Shown piece after piece: positions 7,129-14,516 of a stretch of DNA of 64,000 nt. The stretch lies in assembly GCF_024347675.1 (NCBI RefSeq), contig NZ_AP024881.1, forward strand, positions 2,356,001-2,420,000, written 5' to 3'. Positions within the stretch are counted from its first letter, which is position 1. Each line of letters starts with the position of its first letter. The notes beneath the pieces were generated by a model. That model was not told where the DNA came from. It searched no databases and worked only from the letters and a program-made list of their open reading frames with translations. This DNA is from Vibrio ishigakensis (lineage in GTDB: Bacteria > Pseudomonadota > Gammaproteobacteria > Enterobacterales > Vibrionaceae). The position numbers and the translations under genes were made by a program.

Positions 7129-8055
7129 TTAGTCGATAAGTGTTGCAAGCGATTTAGCATCTTGGTCAACAAACTGAGTGAACTCTTCAGCGTTCATGTT
7201 ATGGATAGTCATAGCGCCTTTTTCCATAAACTCCTTGAATTCTGGAGTTGCCATTGCTTGGTCAAACGCCTTACCTAGAGTCTCGATAACCTCATCTGGA
7301 GTGTTCTTCGGAGCACCGATACCACGCCATGTACCAGTTACCACATCAATGCCCTGCTCTTTTAGAGTCGGAACATCTGGGATGTAAGAGATACGCTCTT
7401 CAGACATAACACCTAGAGCCTTAAGTTGGCCTGAACGTAGCTGTGCGATTGCTTCACCTGGTGTAACCATGGTTACATCAGTGTGCTTACCAAGTACTGC
7501 TGGGATTGCTTCTGCTGCACCGTTATAAGGAATCGCGTTTAGCTTGATGCCTTGGTCTTTTTCAAGCGCCATCAGATAGAAGTTTGGCGCTGCCGTTGAA
7601 GCGAACTTAACCACACCGTCACCCTTCTTCGCTTCTGCGATTAGGTCATTGATGGTGTTGTATGGGCTGTCAGCTGAAACCAGTACAACTGCAGGGTCAA
7701 GGTTAACCATACGGATCAGTTTGAAGTCACTTGCATCGTGCTGCATCAAGCCCATTTGTGGAAGAGATGCGATCTCACGGGTTACAACAGTCAGGGTGTA
7801 ACCATCCGCACGCTGCTGAGCGCCAAAGCTCATACCTACAGCGCCTGCGCCGCCAGTACGGTTCATAACAGCAATGTTTTGACCCAGAATATCTTTAGCT
7901 GAGTTAGCCAAGGTACGACCAACTGCATCAGTACCACCACCAGCACCAAAAGGAACGACAAGACGGATGTTTTTGCTTGGGTAGTCTGCTGCAACTGCGG
8001 TAGCTGAAACCATGATACCTGCGGCTACAAGTAGCGATTTAAGTAATTTACTCAT
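7129..8055 (-). CDS. Tripartite tricarboxylate transporter substrate-binding protein, TctC family
   Basis: 308 residues with a Sec signal peptide (residues 1-22, ATAVAA-D). The mature start YPSKNIRLVVPFGAGGGTDAVGR is diagnostic of the Bug/TctC family, as is the carboxylate-binding loop region and the later YIPDVPTLKEQGIDV segment. It captures a carboxylic acid in the periplasm for TctAB. It is the second gene of a four-gene minus-strand unit with a small cytoplasmic-looking protein upstream. An intercistronic hairpin after it may raise its expression over the permease genes. Confidence 0.93.
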   Translation of the reverse strand: MSKLLKSLLVAAGIMVSATAVAADYPSKNIRLVVPFGAGGGTDAVGRTLANSAKDILGQNIAVMNRTGGAGAVGMSFGAQQRADGYTLTVVTREIASLPQMGLMQHDASDFKLIRMVNLDPAVVLVSADSPYNTINDLIAEAKKGDGVVKFASTAAPNFYLMALEKDQGIKLNAIPYNGAAEAIPAVLGKHTDVTMVTPGEAIAQLRSGQLKALGVMSEERISYIPDVPTLKEQGIDVVTGTWRGIGAPKNTPDEVIETLGKAFDQAMATPEFKEFMEKGAMTIHNMNAEEFTQFVDQDAKSLATLID

Positions 8056-8079
8056 GATGTGACCTTTTGTTTTCTAGAT

Positions 8080-8553
8080 TTAGTTTCTGAACGTTTGTGT
8101 AGGGTTTGAGATTTTATTGTTTTGGTATTCGCTCATGCACAGCTGTTCGATTGCGACCGCAATCCAGCCGCTGATGAGCATGTCATACCATTGCTCAACG
8201 CCACTGCATGCCACGACGACATCGCCGTATACAAATGAGCCGTAGAACAGGAGATCCTCTTCTCTCAAAGAAGCGGTGTGTTGGGTTTGGTTAGTGATGT
8301 TGGCACCAGAATTGCGCCATGCTTGCGCGGCTTTCTTGCGGGCAAACTCATCGAATGGAATGGTCCACTGCTCTGGATTGCCCAGTTGCGCTTCGCATAA
8401 AATTGCTTCTTCGAAATCACGCTCCCAAGGCTTCACTCTTGGATCCATAACCACAATATGCAGTTCTTGGCGATTAGTGCGCTCGAATAATCTTTCAATG
8501 GCCGGCTTAACCAGTTCGATAGCATCTAGGGCTATCTCCTTATGACTTTTCAT
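8080..8553 (-). CDS. Small GlcG/HbpS-like protein preceding tctC
   Basis: 157 residues, no signal peptide or membrane segment. I do not firmly recognise the family. The layout, a helix then LHIVVMDPR, then PFDEFARKKAAQAWR, then a glycine/valine-rich YGDVVVACSGV followed by WYDMLISGWIA, resembles the GlcG/HbpS (DUF336) fold, in which a similar alanine-rich helix and a GxxGVSG-type strand occur. Such proteins often accompany carboxylate catabolism genes. It leads the tctCBA unit by 24 bases and is probably co-transcribed. A role in metabolism or sensing of the transported carboxylate is inference only. Confidence 0.6.
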   Translation of the reverse strand: MKSHKEIALDAIELVKPAIERLFERTNRQELHIVVMDPRVKPWERDFEEAILCEAQLGNPEQWTIPFDEFARKKAAQAWRNSGANITNQTQHTASLREEDLLFYGSFVYGDVVVACSGVEQWYDMLISGWIAVAIEQLCMSEYQNNKISNPTQTFRN

Positions 8554-8576
8554 CGCTGTGCCTGTGTATTAACTAA

Positions 8577-8598
8577 TGTATACACTGACTATATTGTA
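8577..8598 (-). promoter_or_regulatory. Probable -10 element and TGTATACA palindrome for the tct operon
   Basis: On the minus strand TACAAT (8593-8598) is a good -10 element about 40 bases before the first gene. The perfect 8-bp palindrome TGTATACA (8577-8584) would overlap the transcription start, as GntR-type repressor sites often do. No clear -35 and no adjacent GntR gene were found. The rest of the gap to 8829 shows no gene. Confidence 0.35.
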
Positions 8599-8830
8599 TG
8601 ACATGGAAGTGAAACAGGCGCTCATTCGTCAAATGATATATTGATCACCTGTATGCATTAAAAAGAGTGCATGAGATCCCATAAAACCTAGGTTCATTAA
8701 AATTTAACTAGAGTTAGCTCACATTTAATTTTCAGATAAAAATTAAATGTTCCGTATTAAGGTATTAACTTAACCTTTCATTTGGTAATAAAAATATAAT
8801 TGCTCTTTACGTTTAGAAATATAAAAACAA

Positions 8831-8856
8831 AAAAAGCCCCTAGATAGGAGCTTTTT
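8831..8856 (-). terminator. Terminator of acr3
   Basis: On the minus strand AAAAAGCTCCTA pairs with TAGGGGCTTTTT (one mismatch) and runs into a T-rich tail, 23 bases after the acr3 stop. Confidence 0.85.
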
Positions 8857-8878
8857 GTTTATAAATTGTTCAGCAATA

Positions 8879-9931
8879 TTATGCAGCTTTAAGTGTGTAC
8901 TTCTTCTTCAGTGCCACATTCACCAGAGCAATCAGTACTGGCACCTCGATAAGAGGACCAATCACACCGGCAAACGCCTGATCTGAGTTGATACCAAACA
9001 CCGCGATAGCAACTGCAATCGCTAGTTCAAAGTTATTGCCTGTCGCTGTGTAGGCAATAGAAGCGTTCTTGTCATACTCGATGCCCATGCGCTTACCTAC
9101 ATAGAAGCTAGTAAAGAACATCACCACGAAGTAGATAGTCAGTGGAATTGCCACACGTACCACATCCATTGGAAGCTCTAGGATCATCTCACCCTTTAGG
9201 CTGAACATAAGTACGATAGTGCCTAATAGTGCGATTAGCGTCATTGGAGAGATGCGCGGGATAAACACCTCGTTGTACCAAGCCTCGCCCTTAGTAGCGA
9301 CAAGATACTTACGACCAAGGAAACCAGCAGCAAAAGGGATACCCAGATAGATGGCCACGCTTTGTGCGATCTCAGCCATTGAGATATCTACAACCATTCC
9401 CTGATAGCCAAAGATTGGTGGTAGAACCGTGATAAATAGCCACGCCATGAAGCTATAGGTCACAATTTGGAAAGCGCTGTTAAGGGCAACTAGGGCAGCA
9501 CCGTATTCACGGTTACCACCACCGATGTCATTCCAAACTAGAACCATAGCGATACAGCGAGCCAGACCGATTAGGATAATCCCCACCATGTAGCCGGGAT
9601 GATCACCTAGGAAAGTCAATGCCAGCACGAACATCAGAATAGGGCCCACGACCCAGTTCATGAATAGTGATAACTTAATCGCTTCACGGTCTTTGGTTAC
9701 CTTGCCAAGCAAGCTGTAGTCTACCTTGGCTAATGGTGGATACATCATCAGGATAAGGCCGATAGCTAGCGGGATGTTAGTGCCGCCTACTGACATAGCC
9801 TCATTGATTTCAGCCACTTCAGGAAAAATTGCACCTATGCCTACACCTACAGCCATGGCTAGGAAGATCCATAGGGTTAGATATCTATCTAAAAAGCTCA
9901 TTTTAGGAGCTGCGGTTTGTGCTTGACTCAT
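8879..9931 (-). CDS. acr3: ACR3-family arsenite efflux permease
   Basis: 350 residues with about ten transmembrane segments. [15 protein letters not shown] (about residues 130-144) contains the conserved ACR3 cysteine, and [19 protein letters not shown] with the following [13 protein letters not shown] are hallmark bile-acid/arsenite transporter segments. The protein extrudes As(III), and possibly Sb(III), from the cytoplasm. The start at 9931 (MSQAQ) gives the usual ACR3 length; longer in-frame extensions run into arsR and lack family similarity. It follows arsR by 55 bases, and that gap holds an 18-bp operator-like inverted repeat. No arsC reductase is present here. Confidence 0.93.
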   Translation of the reverse strand: MSQAQTAAPKMSFLDRYLTLWIFLAMAVGVGIGAIFPEVAEINEAMSVGGTNIPLAIGLILMMYPPLAKVDYSLLGKVTKDREAIKLSLFMNWVVGPILMFVLALTFLGDHPGYMVGIILIGLARCIAMVLVWNDIGGGNREYGAALVALNSAFQIVTYSFMAWLFITVLPPIFGYQGMVVDISMAEIAQSVAIYLGIPFAAGFLGRKYLVATKGEAWYNEVFIPRISPMTLIALLGTIVLMFSLKGEMILELPMDVVRVAIPLTIYFVVMFFTSFYVGKRMGIEYDKNASIAYTATGNNFELAIAVAIAVFGINSDQAFAGVIGPLIEVPVLIALVNVALKKKYTLKAA

Positions 9932-9946
9932 CAGGCCACCTTCGTT

Positions 9947-9964
9947 AATCGTCGAATTACGATT
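9947..9964. promoter_or_regulatory. Putative ArsR operator in front of acr3
   Basis: AATCGT-CGAATT-ACGATT has perfect 6-bp inverted arms and lies between arsR and acr3. A closely matching copy is found just upstream of arsR (10339-10356), which supports a shared regulator. Confidence 0.6.
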
Positions 9965-9986
9965 GATATTATTAAAAAAATGCCGC

Positions 9987-10322
9987 TTAGTACAAAGCGG
10001 ACAAAATTTGTTTATATTGCGCCACCGTCTCGAGCTCGACTCGGTAACACACCTTTGGAGGCTGAGGTTCACTACGAATGAAGCCCGCTTCCCTTAAGAT
10101 TCTCAAATGCTCAGATACCGTAGATTGCGCGAGTCCAAGCTGACCAACTAGGTCACTGTTTAGACATCCGCCGCAAGATTCTAGCTCCATCAACACCTTT
10201 AAGATGCGAACGCGAGCTGGATGCGATAATGCCTTAGATAGACGCGCAAAATCGGCCTCAAGCTTAAGCTGATCTTCACTACTGGTGAGGAGATCATCTG
10301 CCATACTTTTACAATTTGCCAT
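9987..10322 (-). CDS. arsR: ArsR-family metalloid-responsive repressor
   Basis: About 111 residues. A winged-helix ArsR/SmtB domain is clear: [17 protein letters not shown], then [20 protein letters not shown] as recognition helix, then a wing with VCYRVE. Cys50 and Cys53 (SCGGC) sit where classical ArsR carries its arsenite-binding ELCVC motif, here as C-x2-C. Cys4 might contribute. It represses metal-efflux genes until As(III) binds. Start: the ATG at 10322 is preferred over 10361 because the operator-like repeat 10339-10356 would otherwise lie inside the coding sequence; neither has a textbook ribosome site. It forms an operon with acr3. Confidence 0.88.
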   Translation of the reverse strand: MANCKSMADDLLTSSEDQLKLEADFARLSKALSHPARVRILKVLMELESCGGCLNSDLVGQLGLAQSTVSEHLRILREAGFIRSEPQPPKVCYRVELETVAQYKQILSALY

Positions 10323-10338
10323 GTTTAGACACAGGGTT

Positions 10339-10356
10339 AATCGCCGAATGACGATA
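10339..10356. promoter_or_regulatory. Putative ArsR operator in front of arsR
   Basis: AATCGCCGAATGACGATA aligns to the inverted repeat upstream of acr3 at 14 of 18 positions, sharing AATCG, CGAAT and ACGAT. A weaker third copy, beginning AATCGTTCAATT, lies at 10406-10423. Confidence 0.55.
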
Positions 10357-10361
10357 ATCAT

Positions 10362-10629
10362 ACTCCTGAAACAAATTATTTCAAGCCATGAATAAGAATT
10401 AGTTTAATCGTTCAATTTATAAGCCATTTGTGGCCAATCCCCCACCAGACCGCTTACATCTTGTCACAAAGCCATATTTGAAAACTTATATTTATGGAAT
10501 AATCACAGTGATAGAATGTATTCACACAGAGCATCAAATTATTTGATACTCATTCCAAGCTCCATATTTACTCAGTTTATGCCTATCTGAGTTTTATCGG
10601 CGCTCAAGTCGTTGTTTCGGGAGGAGTTT
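10362..10629. other. Divergent intergenic region between arsR and the LysR-type gene
   Basis: No gene is seen. The left part carries the third ArsR-like half site (10406-10423). The remainder is AT-rich and should contain the promoters of both flanking genes, but no clear -35/-10 pair stands out. An SD GGGAGGAG (10619-10626) belongs to the LysR-type gene. Confidence 0.4.
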
Positions 10630-11559
10630 ATGTTTAAGTATTCGTTAAAGCAGATTGCCGTGTTTGACGCGGTTGCTAGCCAAGAGAGTGTGAGTGCCGC
10701 GGCCAAAAAACTCTCAATGACCCAGTCTGCGGTTAGCATGTCTCTCTCCCAACTCGAGTCGGTACTCGACCGCCCTCTTTTTAACCGTCAGGGAAACCGA
10801 TTGGTGCTAAGTCATTGGGGACATTGGCTTAGACCACGCGCAAAGAAGCTTTTGCAACATGCGCAGCAGATAGAATTTGGTCTGCATGAACAGCATCTGA
10901 TCAGCGGTAACCTAACCCTTTGCTCCAGCCAAACCGCAGCTAAACACCTACTGCCGAGCCTTATCAGTAAAATTGATAACGATTTCCCAGAAATGCGAAT
11001 TAATTTGATGGTCGAGAATACCGAGAATGTCATCGAGGCACTACTCAACTATGACTGCGATCTGGGTATTATTGAGGGCAAGAATAGCGATAGTCGACTT
11101 CAGACCGAACACTGGCTGGATGATGATCTTGTAGTTATTGCCTCCCCTAACCACCCTTTTGCTCACTACAAGCAAGTCACTCTTGCACAGCTCGAACAGG
11201 CTAAATGGGTACTGCGTGAGCCAGGTGCAGGTACAAGGCGTATCTTTGATGGTGCTGTGCACGGTCTTATCGACAACATCAAGGTATGGAAAGAGTACGA
11301 GAGCGTACGCGTAATCAAGTCTATGGTGGCAAATGGTAGCTACCTTGGCTGCGTGCCCTATCTGGATATCGTTCAAGAGCTTGAGAACAATCAGCTAAAG
11401 ATCCTGCCAACTCCACAGCTTAATATGCAGCGTGAGATTTCGTTTATCTGGAGAACGGATAGCGGTGAGTCACCGTTGAGGGAATGTTTGTTGTCTGAGG
11501 CGAGAAGATTAACCCGAGGTCGTTCTTTCAAGCCACACAAGAGCACTACTCTCGTGTGA
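10630..11559 (+). CDS. LysR-family transcriptional regulator
   Basis: 309 residues. The N-terminal winged helix-turn-helix is typical (FDAVASQESVSAAAKKLSMT, then QSAVSMSLSQLESVLDRPLF, about residues 10-49). The rest is a two-subdomain effector-binding region with the ASPNHPFA and EPGAGTRRIFD segments commonly seen in CysB/CbbR-like members. Start at 10630 is set by the strong GGGAGGAG four bases upstream; the earlier ATG at 10612 lies before it. It is divergent from arsR and convergent with the FNT-CBS channel gene. The target and inducer are unknown. Confidence 0.9.
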   Translation: MFKYSLKQIAVFDAVASQESVSAAAKKLSMTQSAVSMSLSQLESVLDRPLFNRQGNRLVLSHWGHWLRPRAKKLLQHAQQIEFGLHEQHLISGNLTLCSSQTAAKHLLPSLISKIDNDFPEMRINLMVENTENVIEALLNYDCDLGIIEGKNSDSRLQTEHWLDDDLVVIASPNHPFAHYKQVTLAQLEQAKWVLREPGAGTRRIFDGAVHGLIDNIKVWKEYESVRVIKSMVANGSYLGCVPYLDIVQELENNQLKILPTPQLNMQREISFIWRTDSGESPLRECLLSEARRLTRGRSFKPHKSTTLV

Positions 11560-11586
11560 CCCAAAAACTTAGTTGTGCGTTGTTTT

Positions 11587-11609
11587 AAGGCTTACGCCAC
11601 CAAAGCCTT
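11587..11609. other. Hairpin between convergent LysR-type and FNT-CBS genes
   Basis: AAGGCTT and AAGCCTT form a 7-bp stem around a 9-base loop in the 56-base convergent gap. Neither side has a T-run, so it is at best a weak terminator. Confidence 0.3.
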
Positions 11610-11615
11610 GCAGCC

Positions 11616-13079
11616 TTAGGCTACAGAAAGCTCTTCTTTCTGCTCAGCCTCTGGCTGATAGAAGTTAGCAATCCATGCTGCAATAGCATCGCGCTGAAGA
11701 AGCCCCACATAGCGACCGTTGAACACTACTGGATAACAGCTTGGCATTTTGCTTGCTGCTTGAGCTAGACGCTCACTGAACGATTGCGCTGCACCGCCCA
11801 TGTAGAAACCATTGCTGTTCACCGGATACAACACGTCTTGGTCAACAATCATTGGCTCTAGAGCCGTCAAGATGCTCTGCTCTGGAGATAGCGTACAGAC
11901 AGGTTTCTGCATAAACTCTTTCACTATCATCACAGCTTCTAGGTCAAAGTCTTGGCCCCAAAGTGCACGCAATAGGTCTTGCTGTGAGATAAAGCCAATC
12001 ACGGTCTCGCTGTCATCCAGAACGGCGGCACCTGCCTGGTTATTGTCGATAAGTGACTTAAGCGCAGAAACGCACGTTTGTTTCTCATGACAAGTAATTT
12101 GATCATCGGTAGCCAAATCCGCCACGCGCAGTTGTTTTAGTTTTTCTAGCATGTTGTGCTCCAAAATAGATAGGTTCGTATAGTGATAAGTGTTGACGGA
12201 CTGCAATCCGTTGTGGGTTTGGTTTTCGATACTCCAGAATGCAAGTCCCACTAGCACTGCACCACCGAAGATATTGCCCAAAGTTACGGGTATTAGATTT
12301 GCCGAGATAAAGGTCGCCACATTTAGATGTTCGATATGAATACCGGCATCGATTGCTGCATTTAGCATCTCAGGACTGGCCATCGCTTTGACCGCAATAC
12401 CCAGTGGCACCATAAACATGTTGGCGATACTGTGTTCGAAGCCGGAGCTGACGAACATAGCCACAGGAAGTAGTACCAACAGGGATTTACTCGCGCTCTC
12501 CTTGCTACTAAAGCTCATCCAAATACCAAGACAAACCAATAGGTTACATAGCACTCCTAGAGAGAAGGCCTGCCACCAGTCATGCTCTAGCTTATGGGTC
12601 GCGATATACAGGGCGTTTAGTCCCCAATTGCCGTGATCCAAAAGGTGCATCTTGGCCATCATGATCAGGGAGAGCATCAACATGGCACCGAGAAAGTTGC
12701 CAGCGTAGACTCGAGCCCAGCAGATTAGCAATTGCTTGGTATTGACGCGTTTTTGCGCCCAAGCGATGGAGCTGAGCACAGTACTTGTGAACAGCTCACC
12801 GCCGCACACCACCACCAAGATAAGCCCAAGACTGAATGCCAAACCGCCTACTAGGCGTGTCATTCCCCATCCTTGTCCCTGTGCTCCTGTGGTTACCGTG
12901 ATATAAAACACGAAGGCTAGAGCAATAAAAGCGCCGGCGAACATGGCCAGAACCAGAGATTGTTTAAACGGCTTTAATACCTTCTTGTGCCCGTAATCGG
13001 CCGCCACTTGAGTCAGGTTTGGCGCTGACTTTGCGCTCTCAACCTGAGCCAATTGCGGCTGTGGGCGTTTCAATGACAT
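11616..13079 (-). CDS. Formate/nitrite transporter (FNT) family channel fused to CBS domains
   Basis: 487 residues. Residues about 25-295 form an FNT-type channel with six hydrophobic segments and the family patterns GGLAFSLGLILVVVCGGELFTS (shown here in part), NFLGAMLMLS and ISANLIPVTLGNIFGG, close to FocA/NirC motifs that line formate and nitrite channels. Residues about 320-475 are a C-terminal extension with two CBS-like repeats (AGAAVLDDSETVIGFISQQD; then SCYPVVFNGRYVGLLQRD). Canonical FocA/NirC are about 270-285 residues and lack this, so the tail probably gates transport in response to a nucleotide or ionic signal. No pflB is adjacent. Substrate choice (formate, nitrite or hydrosulfide) is unresolved. 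Confidence 0.85.
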   Translation of the reverse strand: MSLKRPQPQLAQVESAKSAPNLTQVAADYGHKKVLKPFKQSLVLAMFAGAFIALAFVFYITVTTGAQGQGWGMTRLVGGLAFSLGLILVVVCGGELFTSTVLSSIAWAQKRVNTKQLLICWARVYAGNFLGAMLMLSLIMMAKMHLLDHGNWGLNALYIATHKLEHDWWQAFSLGVLCNLLVCLGIWMSFSSKESASKSLLVLLPVAMFVSSGFEHSIANMFMVPLGIAVKAMASPEMLNAAIDAGIHIEHLNVATFISANLIPVTLGNIFGGAVLVGLAFWSIENQTHNGLQSVNTYHYTNLSILEHNMLEKLKQLRVADLATDDQITCHEKQTCVSALKSLIDNNQAGAAVLDDSETVIGFISQQDLLRALWGQDFDLEAVMIVKEFMQKPVCTLSPEQSILTALEPMIVDQDVLYPVNSNGFYMGGAAQSFSERLAQAASKMPSCYPVVFNGRYVGLLQRDAIAAWIANFYQPEAEQKEELSVA

Positions 13080-13220
13080 TGGTCTCTCCTCTATAAAGGC
13101 AGCTTAGTGCCTGTTCCTAAATCGCTGCTCTATGACAGCCAATTCAGATTATGAGAAATAAGATTCCAAATATATCGAGTAATTCTGAAGGGGATTTTCA
13201 GGCAATTTGATGCATAAAAA

Positions 13221-13239
13221 AGCCCTCAAATAGAGGGCT
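13221..13239 (-). terminator. Terminator of the ynjBCDF operon
   Basis: AGCCCTC and GAGGGCT form a 7-bp stem, followed on the minus strand by TTTTTT. The ynjF stop codon lies within the stem. Confidence 0.85.
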
Positions 13240-13852
13240 CATCAGACTGCTTTAAGGTGTGGTATCCGGAGTAGATCCGGGTGAAGGTGGTAAACCAACA
13301 CAAGGCGCCAAAGATATAGGCAATCAGCGCAAAGTGTTGTGGCATAAGGCATAGCAACACGAAACAGGCGATGGTTTCGGTGCCCTCAGTAAGTCCACTC
13401 ATATAGTAGAGGGACTTATGCTTATATACAGGATTATCGATACCCCGTTTTCCAGCCATTACCGCAAAGGCTAAAAAACTGCTTCCAGTACCAATGAACG
13501 AAAAGATAAGGAAAGCACCAGCAATGGCGTTGGCTTCTGGGTTTGCCAAAACGAAGCCAAACGGCACTAAAGAGTAGAAAAGAAAGTCGAGACTAATATC
13601 TAGAAAGCCACCAGCATCGCTAATACCCTGCCTTCTCGCCAGAGCGCCATCAAGCCCATCGAAGATCCGGTTCAAGACAATAAACACCAGTGCCGCCGTG
13701 TACTGCTCTAGGGCAAGCATAGGCAGAGCCATGCAGCCTATTAAAAATCCAGTTAAGGTAATTTGATTGGCGGTGGCGCCACATTTATCTAAAAGCTTGG
13801 CACTCTGAGCTAATGGCCAGCGGATCAGTTTGATACTGTAGCTATCCAGCAT
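13226..13852 (-). CDS. ynjF: CDP-alcohol phosphatidyltransferase family protein (YnjF-like)
   Basis: 208 residues, about six transmembrane helices. The catalytic signature is visible as FDGLDGALARRQGISDAGGF followed by LDISLD, i.e. D-x2-DG-x2-AR...G-x3-D-x3-D, around residues 63-88. The AR-to-G spacing is seven rather than the textbook eight residues. Family enzymes transfer a phosphatidyl group from CDP-diacylglycerol to an alcohol in phospholipid synthesis; the acceptor here is unknown. Its ATG overlaps the end of ynjD by 11 bases, so the two are translationally coupled. Order ynjB-C-D-F matches the Escherichia coli ynj locus, but ynjE (sulfurtransferase) is missing. Confidence 0.85.
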   Translation of the reverse strand: MLDSYSIKLIRWPLAQSAKLLDKCGATANQITLTGFLIGCMALPMLALEQYTAALVFIVLNRIFDGLDGALARRQGISDAGGFLDISLDFLFYSLVPFGFVLANPEANAIAGAFLIFSFIGTGSSFLAFAVMAGKRGIDNPVYKHKSLYYMSGLTEGTETIACFVLLCLMPQHFALIAYIFGALCWFTTFTRIYSGYHTLKQSDEPSI

Positions 13853-14516
13853 GACGTTTCTCCCATGGCCAATTTAGAACTCGGCTTCCAAGCGGAATGT
13901 CTTGATCATCATGGGTCACCATCAAGGCTGGAATATTGGCTTGCTTGAGCTGCTCAAACACCCAGTCCCTAAACTGAGCACGAAGTGCCTTATCAAGCTT
14001 GCTGAAAGGTTCATCTAGCAAGGCTACTTGAGGCTTAGCTAACAACATACGCGCTAGAGCGATACGAGCTCTTTGACCGCCGGATATCTGCTCCGGGTAT
14101 GACTCTTTCAGCTCAAGCAATGAGATATTTTGCAGTGCAGCTAAGGCCTGCTTCTTTCTCTCTGCGCCCTTCACCGATTCAGGCAGAGCAAAGGCGAGAT
14201 TCTCCCAAACGTTCAGATGAGGAAACAAAAGATCGTCTTGAAACAAGATACCGACCTCGCGTTTGTGTGCAGGAAGGTGGTGAATATCGACCCCATTTAG
14301 AGTGACTTCGCCGTCATAGGTAAATTCATCACTCAAATGCCCTGCAATGACATCCAGTAGGGTAGATTTACCACACCCACTCGGCCCCATCAGAGAAACA
14401 ACCTCTCCGGGTTCGACCAAGATCTCCACGTTCTTGAACAGTGAAGTTCGGTCTTTGTGCCTAGCGTCGGCACGCTTATAAACGCTGAGGGCGTTTAGAT
14501 ACAGACTCATTAGCAT
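13842..14516 (-). CDS. ynjD: ABC transporter ATP-binding protein (YnjD-like)
   Basis: About 224 residues. All ABC ATPase motifs are present: Walker A GPSGCGKST (about 45-53), Q-loop LFQDD, signature ISGGQRARIALAR, Walker B VALLDEP and a switch histidine in MVTHDD. It powers the YnjC permease. ATG 14516 and ATG 14510 are both possible; an AAGGA lies 4 and 10 bases upstream respectively. The start overlaps the end of ynjC by about 40 bases and the stop overlaps ynjF. Confidence 0.9.
   Translation of the reverse strand: MLMSLYLNALSVYKRADARHKDRTSLFKNVEILVEPGEVVSLMGPSGCGKSTLLDVIAGHLSDEFTYDGEVTLNGVDIHHLPAHKREVGILFQDDLLFPHLNVWENLAFALPESVKGAERKKQALAALQNISLLELKESYPEQISGGQRARIALARMLLAKPQVALLDEPFSKLDKALRAQFRDWVFEQLKQANIPALMVTHDDQDIPLGSRVLNWPWEKRHAG

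Noticed and set aside
9931..10072. Longer acr3 start at 10072
   Set aside because: The extension lies within arsR on the same strand and contains the operator-like repeat; it adds residues with no transporter character.
14476..14516. Possible frameshift between ynjC and ynjD
   Set aside because: Both proteins are full length with intact motifs; the overlap is a normal operon feature.
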